Below, piece after piece: positions 34,954 to 43,258 of a DNA stretch of 64,000 bases. This DNA is from Bryobacterales bacterium. GTDB lineage: Bacteria > Acidobacteriota > Terriglobia > Bryobacterales > Bryobacteraceae. Below the pieces are notes generated by a model. The model was not told the DNA's origin. It made no database searches and saw only the letters and a list, made by a program, of their open reading frames with translations. Each line of letters begins with the position of its first letter. Positions within the stretch are counted from its first letter, which is position 1. The translations under genes and the position numbers were made by a program. The stretch covers positions 116,414-180,413 of the forward strand of contig JADLCT010000039.1 of assembly GCA_020847045.1 (NCBI GenBank). The letters are read 5' to 3'.

Positions 34954-37900
34954 ATGCTCCAAGCCCTCATCGACCTTCCGCTTCGCCACCGCGCCCTGGT
35001 TCTGGTGGGGCTGCTCGGCGTCATCGGCTGGGGCATTCACACCATGTTCCGCCTCCCCATCGAGGCCTTCCCCGATCTGACGAACAACCAGGTTGCCGTG
35101 ATCACCGAATGCCGGGGCATGGCGCCGCAGGAGGTGGAGCAGCTTGTCTCGTTCCCCATCGAAACCGCGCTCATGGGCATCCCCAAGACGCAATCCATAC
35201 GTTCCATCTCGAAGCTCGGCCTCTCCATGGTCACGCTGGTGCTGGATGATGAGGTGCCCACCTACTTTGCCCGCCAGTTGGTGAACGAACGCCTGCAGGA
35301 GGTTCGCTCGCGCGTGCCCGCGGGTCTCGAACCATCGCTCGGCCCCGTGGCCACGGCGTTTGGAGAGGTCTACCAGTACACCATCGGTGGAGGCGGTCTC
35401 ACGCCCCGTGAAATCAAGACACTGCACGAATGGACCATTAAGAACCAGCTCCGTACCGTTCGCGGCGTCAGTGAGGTAAACACCTGGGGCGGAGAGACCG
35501 CTCAGGTGGAGATTCGCGTTGACCCTGCCAAGCTCCGCGCCTACGACCTGACGCTGCGCGAGGTTTACGACCGCATCCGCGAGAACAACAATAACTTTTC
35601 GGCCGGCTTCATCGAGCACGCCTCCGAACAGTACACGGTGCTGGGCCTGGGACGGGCCCGCCAGGCGCCGGACCTTGCCAACATCGTCCTGCGCGCCAGC
35701 CACGGCACGCCGCTGCTGCTCAAGGATGTCGCCGAGGTCGGCGAAGGCGCGTTGCTCCGCCAGGGCGCCACGCTGCGGGACGGACGCGGCGAAACCGTTT
35801 CCGGCATGGTCATCATGCTGAAGGGGGAAAACGGCCGCAACGTAATCGCCCGCACCAAGGAGCGCATCGCCTCGCTGACCCTGCCCGCCGGCGTCCGGAT
35901 TCTGCCGTTTTATGACCAGTCCACCGTGATTGACGGCACGCTGGCCACCGTGCGCAAGAATCTGCTGGAGGCCGGCATTCTGGTGATCGCCGTTCTGCTG
36001 CTCGCCCTGGGCAACTTTCGCGCCGCCCTCATCGTGGCCTTCGCCATACCGGTCTCGATGCTCACCGGCTTTATCGGCATGTCGTTGTTCGGCGTCACGG
36101 TAAACCTGATGAGCCTCGGAGCGGTCGATTTCGGCATGATTGCCGATGGCGCCGTCGTCATGGTGGAACACGCCGTCAGCCGGCTGCATCGCGACCCCGA
36201 GGACTCCACCTTCAACGCCTCGGACCGCATCCGCCAGGCCGCGCACGAAGTTGGCCGTCCCATCACCTTCGCCGTGGGCATCATCATCGCCGTCTACCTG
36301 CCCATTCTGTTTCTGGAAGGTCTCGAGGGAAAGATGTTCCGCCCCATGGCGATCACCGTCTGCTCGGCGTTGCTCGGCTCGCTGGGCTATGCGTTATTTG
36401 TCGCCCCGGCCGCCGCGCGCTTCCTGCTCCGCCACGGCGTGCGCCAGCACTCCTCGGCCTGGTTCGATCGCGTATCCAACTCCTACCGCTTCCTGCTCCG
36501 CGCAGCCATCCGTTTCCGTCCGGCCGTCCTGGCGGCCAGCCTGGCCGTGGTCTCCGCGGCGATCTATTCGCTGAACCACATCGGCTCCGAGTTCATGCCC
36601 CGCCTCGATGAAGGCTCCATTCTGATCACCACGCGCAAGCTGCCCGGCATCGCGCTCACTGATTCGGTCCAGTTGAGCGGCGAGATCGAAAAGGCCATCA
36701 TGGAGTTCCCCGAGGTTTCCGGCGCCGTCACCAAACTCGGCCGGCCCGACCTGGCCACCGAGGCCATGGGAATCTATGAAGCAGACGTCTACATCAGTTT
36801 CAAAACCGGCATCCATCTGCACGGCCCTTTGAAGGAGGAGTTCATCTCGCGGATGGCGGCCCGCCTGGAACGCATCCCCGGCGTCAGCTACAACTTCACC
36901 CAGCCCATGGCCATGCGCCTGGACGAAGTGGTGTCCGGCATCAAAGCCGACCTCGCCTTGAAGCTGTTCGGCGACGATCCCGCCGTGCTGACGCAGATCG
37001 GCGAACGCGCCTTGCGCATCCTGTCCTCCATTCCGGGCTCGGCCGACGCCCAGTTGGAGATCACCTCCGGCGTCCCGGAACTGCGCGTTGTCATCGACCG
37101 CCCCGCCGTGGCCCGCTACGGCCTGAACGTCAGCGATGTGGAACAGGCCGTCCGCTCCGCCGTCCAGGGCGAGCCCCTCAGCGAGCTGGTCTTCGGTAAC
37201 CGGCGCGTCGCCGTGGTGGGCAAAATCAACGCGCCCGGCGGCATCCACGACCCTGCCAGCCTGGCCGCCTTGCCGCTGCACGCCCCCGGAGGCGAGCGGA
37301 TACCGCTCAGTCTCGTCGCCAATGTCGTCACCGCGCGCGGCGCTGAAGTAATCTCGCGCGAGGGCGGCCGGCGACGCGTCGTCGTGCAATCCAACGTCCG
37401 CGGCCGCGACCTGGGCTCGTTCGCCGCCGAGGCGCAGCGCCGCGTCAAAGAGGAAATCAAACTGCCCGCCGGCTACTCCCTCGACTGGGGCGGCCAGTTC
37501 GAAAACCAGGAGCGCGCGATGAACCGCCTCGGCCTGGTCATCCCTCTCTCGCTCGCCATCATCTTCGGACTGCTCTACGCCACCTTCCACTCGCTACGCC
37601 AGGCGCTGCTCCTGCTTCTGATAGTCCCCTTCTCGCTGGCCGGGGGCGTCGCCGCGCTCTGGCTGCGCGGCATGAATCTCAACCTGTCGGCGCTGGTCGG
37701 TTTCATTGCTCTGTCGGGCGTCGCCGTCTTGAACGGCATTGTCATGGTGAGCGCCATCAACCATCTGCGCCAGCTCGGCCATACCATGGAGCAGGCCGTG
37801 CTCGAAGGAGCATCCTCCCGTCTCCGCCCTGTGCTGATGACGGCCCTGGTGGCGAGCTTCGGCTTCCTGCCCATGGCCCTGAGCACCACGACGGGCTCGG

Positions 37901-38019
37901 AGGTGCAGCGCCCGCTGGCCAGCGTGGTCATCGGAGGTCTCGTTTCGGCCACCTCCCTCACGCTCATCCTGCTGCCGCTCCTCTATCCCTGGTTCAGCAA
38001 GCATCCTCCGCGCCAGTAG
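34954..38019 (+). CDS. Heavy-metal efflux RND transporter (CzcA/CusA family)
   Basis: This is a 1,021-residue inner-membrane proton antiporter. It has 12 TM segments in the RND pattern: TM1 at the N-terminus after LPLRHRALVLVGL, and TM2-6 at about 335-550. TM4 motif DFGMIADGAVVMVEHA (from D392) is the HME-class signature. TM7-12 are in the C-terminal half (PLSLAIIFGLLYATF, LSGVAVLNGIVMVSA). The two porter loops are complete. HME pumps expel Co/Zn/Cd/Ni or Cu/Ag; the motif fits the divalent-cation group best. It starts 13 bases after the adaptor stop with no strong ribosome site. Confidence 0.95.
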   Translation: MLQALIDLPLRHRALVLVGLLGVIGWGIHTMFRLPIEAFPDLTNNQVAVITECRGMAPQEVEQLVSFPIETALMGIPKTQSIRSISKLGLSMVTLVLDDEVPTYFARQLVNERLQEVRSRVPAGLEPSLGPVATAFGEVYQYTIGGGGLTPREIKTLHEWTIKNQLRTVRGVSEVNTWGGETAQVEIRVDPAKLRAYDLTLREVYDRIRENNNNFSAGFIEHASEQYTVLGLGRARQAPDLANIVLRASHGTPLLLKDVAEVGEGALLRQGATLRDGRGETVSGMVIMLKGENGRNVIARTKERIASLTLPAGVRILPFYDQSTVIDGTLATVRKNLLEAGILVIAVLLLALGNFRAALIVAFAIPVSMLTGFIGMSLFGVTVNLMSLGAVDFGMIADGAVVMVEHAVSRLHRDPEDSTFNASDRIRQAAHEVGRPITFAVGIIIAVYLPILFLEGLEGKMFRPMAITVCSALLGSLGYALFVAPAAARFLLRHGVRQHSSAWFDRVSNSYRFLLRAAIRFRPAVLAASLAVVSAAIYSLNHIGSEFMPRLDEGSILITTRKLPGIALTDSVQLSGEIEKAIMEFPEVSGAVTKLGRPDLATEAMGIYEADVYISFKTGIHLHGPLKEEFISRMAARLERIPGVSYNFTQPMAMRLDEVVSGIKADLALKLFGDDPAVLTQIGERALRILSSIPGSADAQLEITSGVPELRVVIDRPAVARYGLNVSDVEQAVRSAVQGEPLSELVFGNRRVAVVGKINAPGGIHDPASLAALPLHAPGGERIPLSLVANVVTARGAEVISREGGRRRVVVQSNVRGRDLGSFAAEAQRRVKEEIKLPAGYSLDWGGQFENQERAMNRLGLVIPLSLAIIFGLLYATFHSLRQALLLLLIVPFSLAGGVAALWLRGMNLNLSALVGFIALSGVAVLNGIVMVSAINHLRQLGHTMEQAVLEGASSRLRPVLMTALVASFGFLPMALSTTTGSEVQRPLASVVIGGLVSATSLTLILLPLLYPWFSKHPPRQ

Positions 38020-38025
38020 ACCGCC

Positions 38026-39069
38026 TCAATCGGGGAACAGCGCTCCGGTTTCCACCACGATGCGGCTCCCCGCGCCCTTCTCCACCACCGTCACACGCGC
38101 GCCATCGTAACTCACATTCTCCACGCCTTTGAACGCCGCCGGAATCCTGGCCAAAAACACCGCATAGGACCGCGCCGCCGTTCCGCCCGCGTCCAGGTAG
38201 TCATACAAAGGACGCCCGAAGATCCTCCCCTTGGCCACCAGCTTCTCGAAGGGCTGGTGTAGTCCCGTGGTGCCGAACTCTAGTCCCCGCGCCGCCGGCT
38301 TGCCGCCCGACACGTCCCGCCACAGGTTCAGCCAGGGATACTCGCGCACCCGCCACAAATATCCGATCAACAGGCCTTTCGACGGCGTGGCCGCCGTCAC
38401 CCAGCCCAATTCCTCATCGAGGACATATGACACCACGTTGGGCCGCGCATCGTTGGTCAGATACCGCAGATTCACGGTCTGCTCCTCGCGTAACGCGCTG
38501 GGCCACCACACAGGCGGCTCCTCGGGGTTGGGCATGGGAGTGCCCTGCATGAAGCCCTTGCGGGCGTTTGCGTCCACCACGGTGTCCTCGACAAGAAACG
38601 GCGGCGCAATGGTGGCGTGTTGCACCAGGTTGTACATCCGCCCCAGCCGGTTGCGGTTGGTAACCGTTTCGGTGACCCGCATCGCCGCGCTCCCGGCCAG
38701 CTTTGCCGTCCTCTCCAGCGACAGACCCGCCATGGGCAAGGTCACGCTCATGCGCGCCTCGCCCTGTGACTGCCCGTCCAGCTTCCAGCGCTGGTGGGTC
38801 GCCTCGCCATGAAAGGGCATGCCGTTCTGCACCTCGGCCGCCGACGGCTGGCCCCAACGGTCGAAGCACAGAAAATGGCCCCTCGCACGCGCCAGGCCGG
38901 CGGTCCCCTTCGAATCCCAGCTCAGCGGGTTCAGCCTCATCGCCGTCAACTGGAATTCCATCAGCGAGCCGCCCGCCAGATCGAACGCAGCGCGCACCGT
39001 CTGGTTCTCAATGACCACCGTTTGCGCCAGAAGCGGAAGGGGAAGCAGGAAGGCTAGGAAGCGTCTCAT
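38026..39069 (-). CDS. Exported mutarotase/glycosidase-like hypothetical protein
   Basis: This is a 347-residue protein. Signal peptide RRFLAFLLPLPLLAQT is followed by a single beta-rich domain. It has the feel of the aldose-1-epimerase/DUF4432 supersandwich: VRAAFDLAGGSLMEFQLTAM near the start, HGEATHQRWKLDG, LERTAKLAGSAAMRVTETVTNRN and YNLVQHATIAPPFL. These are the positions where mutarotases keep their glycan-binding His, here HGEATH and QHATIAPP. No catalytic assignment is made. ATG 39069 is chosen because TATAAT lies 10 bases upstream; an ATG at 39081 overlaps it. Its start faces the PSD1 gene with only 22 bases between. Confidence 0.7.
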   Translation of the reverse strand: MRRFLAFLLPLPLLAQTVVIENQTVRAAFDLAGGSLMEFQLTAMRLNPLSWDSKGTAGLARARGHFLCFDRWGQPSAAEVQNGMPFHGEATHQRWKLDGQSQGEARMSVTLPMAGLSLERTAKLAGSAAMRVTETVTNRNRLGRMYNLVQHATIAPPFLVEDTVVDANARKGFMQGTPMPNPEEPPVWWPSALREEQTVNLRYLTNDARPNVVSYVLDEELGWVTAATPSKGLLIGYLWRVREYPWLNLWRDVSGGKPAARGLEFGTTGLHQPFEKLVAKGRIFGRPLYDYLDAGGTAARSYAVFLARIPAAFKGVENVSYDGARVTVVEKGAGSRIVVETGALFPD

Positions 39070-39079
39070 ACGGTGTGCC

Positions 39080-39085
39080 ATTATA
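39080..39085 (-). promoter_or_regulatory. -10 element TATAAT in a 22-base divergent gap
   Basis: A perfect TATAAT on the minus strand ends 10 bases before ATG 39069. The same AT run reads TATATT on the plus strand just before ATG 39092. Transcripts would have almost no leader on either side. Confidence 0.45.
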
Positions 39086-39091
39086 TTCGGC

Positions 39092-41800
39092 ATGCGTCTC
39101 GCGTTCTGGGCTGTCTGGGTTCTTGTTCCGTTGCTTCCACCGGCCACCGCCCAGGACCTGTTCTCCGCGCGCATCCAACCCATCCTCGAAAAACGCTGCG
39201 CATCCTGCCATAATCCCGAAGCCCGCATGAGCGGACTCGACCTGACCTCACGTGGCGCGCTGGCCCGTGGCGGGAAGCAGGGCCCGGCGCTCATCCCAGG
39301 ACAAGCCTCCTCAAGCCGCCTCTATCAGTTCGTCAGTGCCGGCAAAATGCCTCCCGGCCAGCGCCTGCCGCCGGACGAAACCGAAGCCCTCCGCGAATGG
39401 ATCGATTCGGGCGCCGCCTGGGCGGGCGCTGAGTCCTTTCACAAGCAGCGCGCCCGCGCCGGTCTCGACTGGTGGGCGCTGCAGCCTCCGCGTATGCCGG
39501 ACATCCCGGCCATCGAGGGCGCGGTCAATCCAATCGACGCCTTCCTCCTTGACAAGCTCCGCGCCCGCGGCCTCTCGTTTGCCCCGCGCGCCGATGATCG
39601 CACCCTGCTCCGCCGCCTCCACTATGCCATGCGAGGGCTGCCGCCCACGGCCACGGAACTGCGCCAACCGCTTCCGGACGCCATTGACGCCACGCTCGAC
39701 TCACCCCAGTACGGCGAGCGCTGGGGCCGTCTGTGGCTGGACGTCGCACGCTTCGGCGAAACCGACGGCGGCGAACACAACAACGAGCGGTTCACGGCCT
39801 GGAAGTACCGCGACTGGGTGATTCACGCCTTGAACGGCGACATGCCCTACGACGAGTTCGTGCGCCAGCAGGTGGCCGGCGATGTTCTCTACCCCGGCGA
39901 TGCCGCCGCCACGGCCGCCACCGGCTTCCTCGTCGCCGGCCCCTGGGACTCCGTCACCAAACAGATCAACAAGGACAAGAGCATGGCCATGTCCATCCGT
40001 CAGGATGAGCTCGACGACATGGTCACCGCCACCATGGCCTCGTTCATGGGCCTCACGGTCAACTGCGCGCGCTGCCATGATCACAAGTTCGATCCCATCC
40101 CCACGCGCGACTACTATCGCCTGGCCGCCGTCTTCCAGGGCGTCACCTACGGCGAGCGCACCGTGGCCACTGATGCCCAACGCGCCGAACGAGCCCGCCT
40201 GGTTGCGCCCATTGAAGCGGAGTTGAAGAACGTGCGGGATCAGATTGCCGCTATCGAGGACGCGCCACGCGCGCGGCTCCTGCGCGAGCGGTATCTTCTC
40301 CTGGACCGCGCACGAGGCGGCTCCGCCCGCCGTCTGCCGGTGAATCCCATCTGGAACCGCGAGCAGCTCGCCCCTACCACCACCAAGCGCCTCCGGTTCG
40401 TCGTCACGGCGAGTCAGGGCAAGTTCGTCAAAATCGACCGCCTCGAAGTGCTGCCGGCCAGCCACGTGGTGACAAACTGGACGGCGGCCGCCGCCACGCC
40501 GGAATCACCGGCCGTTCTCGAAATCAACCTTCCCGCCCCCTGGACCGTCTCCGAACTGGCGTGGTCCTCCGATGCCGTCCGTGGCTCGCGCGATGGCATG
40601 CCCAAGGTCTATCGCATCGAAGCCTCCGTGGATGGGCAAGCCTGGCGCGAGATTGGATCCTCACTCGATCACGACTCCGACGTCGAAGTGCTTCTCCCCG
40701 AGGTCTCGCGCGAGGAGCTTCGCGCCGCCATCCCGGCCGCCAGTGTCTCCCGCTGGCAGACGCTGTCTGACGAGCGCGGCCGTCTGGAGACGCAGCTTCG
40801 CGCGATCCCAGCCCTTCCCTCCGTCCATGCGGCCACGCCAGAGCCCATGCAGCCTTCCTATGTCCTCGAACGCGGCGCCATCGCCAAGCCCGTCGAGCCT
40901 GCCCCGCCGGGCGCCCTCACGGCCATCCGCACTCTCGACGCCACGCTCGAGCTTCCGCCCGAAACCACCGGAGCGCAGCGCCGCATCGCCCTGGCCCGCT
41001 GGCTCACCGCGCCCGGCAATCCGCTGCTGGCCCGCGTCATCGTTAACCGCGTCTGGTTCTGGCACTTCGGCAACGGCATCGTGAACACGCCGTCCGACTT
41101 CGGCTTCAACGGCGACCGCCCCTCCCATCCCGAACTGCTCGACTACCTCGCCCTGCAATTCATGCGGCACGGCTGGAGCCTGAAGTGGCTGCACCGCCAG
41201 ATCCTCACCTCGCAAGCCTGGCAGCAGTCCTCGGCCCACAACGAAAAAGCCTTCGCCGCCGACGCCTCCAACCGCCTCCTCTGGCACATGCCGCTGAAGC
41301 GCATGGACGCCGAGACGCTGCGCGATTCCATCCTGGCCACCGCCGGGAATCTCAATCTGGAACGCGGAGGCCCCAGCTACCTTCTGCAAAAGAAGGCCAG
41401 CGGTGGCAGCTATATGTTCAAGGCTCTGGACAACGACGGCGCCGAGGTCTGGCGCCGGGCCGTCTACCGCTTCGTTGTCCGCGGCGGAGAGCGCATCTTC
41501 CTCGACAGCTTCGACTGCCCCGACCCCGCCGTGGCCACGCCGCAACGCAGCGTTTCAAACACTCCCGTGCAGGCTCTCACTCTGCTGAACAATCAATTTG
41601 TCCTGAACCAGGCCCGCCTGCTGTCCACGCGCCTCGAAAGCGATGCTTCAGGCCCCGTCGAGGCCGCCTACCTGCGCCTGTTCCAGCGCGCGCCCACGGC
41701 CCGCGAACGCGATCTCGCCACGCGGTTCATCGCACAACACGGCCTTGCGCTCTACCTCCGCGCTCTCTGGAACACGAATGAGTTTGTCTATGTCCCCTAA
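39092..41800 (+). CDS. Exported PSD1-type protein: cytochrome c domains, DUF1549, DUF1553, discoidin-like insert
   Basis: This 902-residue protein has a signal peptide (1-20). Domains in order: PSCyt1-like with haem motif CASCH (36-40), DUF1549 (146-350) with a second motif CARCH (325-329), a beta-rich insert at about 430-530 that reads like an F5/8-type-C/discoidin sandwich (VYRIEASVDGQAWREIG), and DUF1553 (690-890). The family was described from Planctomycetes and is common in Acidobacteriota; its function is unknown, with sugar-polymer oxidation suspected because of the carbohydrate-binding inserts. It is coupled to the DUF1501 gene by a 23-base overlap, the usual genomic pair. Confidence 0.93.
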   Translation: MRLAFWAVWVLVPLLPPATAQDLFSARIQPILEKRCASCHNPEARMSGLDLTSRGALARGGKQGPALIPGQASSSRLYQFVSAGKMPPGQRLPPDETEALREWIDSGAAWAGAESFHKQRARAGLDWWALQPPRMPDIPAIEGAVNPIDAFLLDKLRARGLSFAPRADDRTLLRRLHYAMRGLPPTATELRQPLPDAIDATLDSPQYGERWGRLWLDVARFGETDGGEHNNERFTAWKYRDWVIHALNGDMPYDEFVRQQVAGDVLYPGDAAATAATGFLVAGPWDSVTKQINKDKSMAMSIRQDELDDMVTATMASFMGLTVNCARCHDHKFDPIPTRDYYRLAAVFQGVTYGERTVATDAQRAERARLVAPIEAELKNVRDQIAAIEDAPRARLLRERYLLLDRARGGSARRLPVNPIWNREQLAPTTTKRLRFVVTASQGKFVKIDRLEVLPASHVVTNWTAAAATPESPAVLEINLPAPWTVSELAWSSDAVRGSRDGMPKVYRIEASVDGQAWREIGSSLDHDSDVEVLLPEVSREELRAAIPAASVSRWQTLSDERGRLETQLRAIPALPSVHAATPEPMQPSYVLERGAIAKPVEPAPPGALTAIRTLDATLELPPETTGAQRRIALARWLTAPGNPLLARVIVNRVWFWHFGNGIVNTPSDFGFNGDRPSHPELLDYLALQFMRHGWSLKWLHRQILTSQAWQQSSAHNEKAFAADASNRLLWHMPLKRMDAETLRDSILATAGNLNLERGGPSYLLQKKASGGSYMFKALDNDGAEVWRRAVYRFVVRGGERIFLDSFDCPDPAVATPQRSVSNTPVQALTLLNNQFVLNQARLLSTRLESDASGPVEAAYLRLFQRAPTARERDLATRFIAQHGLALYLRALWNTNEFVYVP

Positions 41801-43181
41801 CCGCCCCGCCCGTCCCACTCGCCGCCAACTCTTGTGGGAGGTGGGCGGCGGTGCGCTCGGCATCGGACTGGCGCAACTGGCCGCCGCGAAAACCCATTTC
41901 CCGGCCAAGGCCAAGCGCGCCATCTTCATTTTTCTTCCGGGCGGCATCTCGCACATCGACACCTTCGACTACAAACCCGCGCTGGCCGCCAACCACGGCA
42001 AGGAAACCAAGGGCGCCAACACGATCACGCCGTTCTTCGGCAAGCGGGGCGCCATCATGCGCAGCCCCTGGGAGTTTTCGCGCCACGGCCAGTCCGGCGC
42101 TTATGTCTCCTCGCTGCTGCCCCATCTGGCTTCCCACGCCGACGACCTCACCTTCATCCACAGCATGGTGACCCGCTCCAACAGCCACGGCCCGGCCCTG
42201 TTTCAGATGTCCACCGGCTTCGTCTTTCAGGGTTTCCCGTCGGCGGGCGCCTGGATCAGCTACGGCCTCGGCTCGATGAACGAAAATCTGCCGGCTTTTG
42301 TCGTACTGCCCGACCCGCGCGGCCTTCCGCCCGGCGGCGTGGCCCACTGGGGCAACGGCTTCCTTCCGGCCGCCCATCAGGGCGTCATTTTCGGCAGGCA
42401 GGAGGAGCCCATCGCCGACATCCGGCCTCAATCCGGCGTCTCCGATGCCGCGCAGGCCGCCACCTATGACCTGGTCTCACAACTGAACGAGGACCACATG
42501 CGCGCCAACCCCGGCGAGGATGCCCTGGTGGCCCGCATACGCGCCTACGAACTCGCCGCGCGCATGCAGGTCTCCGCGCCCGAGGCCACCAGCATCGCAG
42601 GCGAGTCCGAGTCCACGCGCCAGGCCTACGGACTGAACGATCCCGAAATCCGCGCCTACGGTTATAACTGCCTGCTCGCCCGGCGGCTGCTCGAAAAGGG
42701 CGTCCGCGTGATTCAGATGTACAATGGCGGCCATTTCGGCAAGCCCCGCATCAACTGGGACGCGCACGAGGACCTGGTCACCAATCACGGCAAGCTCGCC
42801 CGCGTGATGGACCAGCCGACGGCCGCTCTCATCGGCGACCTGAAGCAGCGGGGCATGCTCGACGACACGTTGATCATCTGGACCACCGAGTTCGGCCGCC
42901 TCCCCATCTCCGAGGGGCTGGGCGAAGGAGGCCGCGATCACAACCCCGAAGGCTACACCAGCTTCCTCTGCGGCGCCGGATTGAAGCGAGGCCTTCACTA
43001 CGGTTCAACCGACGAGCTGGGCTACAAGGCGGAAGAGAATCCCACCACCGTGTACGACCTCCACGCTACCGTGCTCCACCTGCTGGGCCTGGACCACACG
43101 CGCCTCACCTACTACCACAACGGCCTGCAACGCCGCCTCACGGACGTGCACGGCCATGTGCTCACCAGCCTGCTCGCCTGA
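41778..43181 (+). CDS. DUF1501 family exported protein, Tat-type N-terminus
   Basis: This 467-residue alkaline-phosphatase-fold protein is the standard partner of PSD1 proteins. It has a twin-arginine leader (TRRQLLWEVGGGALGIGLAQLAA). The core shows FIFLPGGISHIDTFDYKP, GKRGAIMRSPWEFSRHGQSG, DDLTFIHSMVTRSNSHGP, LIIWTTEFGRLPISEG and the metal-like GRDHNPEGYTSFLCG. Function is unknown; the fold suggests hydrolysis of a sulfate or phosphate ester. ATG 41778 or 41790 both lie inside the end of the PSD1 gene, which indicates translational coupling. The longer open frame from 41643 has no support. Confidence 0.93.
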   Translation: MSLSMSPNRPARPTRRQLLWEVGGGALGIGLAQLAAAKTHFPAKAKRAIFIFLPGGISHIDTFDYKPALAANHGKETKGANTITPFFGKRGAIMRSPWEFSRHGQSGAYVSSLLPHLASHADDLTFIHSMVTRSNSHGPALFQMSTGFVFQGFPSAGAWISYGLGSMNENLPAFVVLPDPRGLPPGGVAHWGNGFLPAAHQGVIFGRQEEPIADIRPQSGVSDAAQAATYDLVSQLNEDHMRANPGEDALVARIRAYELAARMQVSAPEATSIAGESESTRQAYGLNDPEIRAYGYNCLLARRLLEKGVRVIQMYNGGHFGKPRINWDAHEDLVTNHGKLARVMDQPTAALIGDLKQRGMLDDTLIIWTTEFGRLPISEGLGEGGRDHNPEGYTSFLCGAGLKRGLHYGSTDELGYKAEENPTTVYDLHATVLHLLGLDHTRLTYYHNGLQRRLTDVHGHVLTSLLA

Positions 43182-43242
43182 ACGCGGGCGGCTGCGCGCA
43201 GGACGGCGCCCCACTCCGGAGCCGGAAGGCGGTCCCATGCTC

Positions 43243-43248
43243 TACACT
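43243..43248 (+). promoter_or_regulatory. Possible -10 element of the CorA-like gene
   Basis: TACACT ends 10 bases before ATG 43259, and GGTAACCGG between them is not a convincing ribosome site. It belongs to the leaderless-type set described in the findings. Confidence 0.3.
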
Positions 43249-43258
43249 GGGTAACCGG

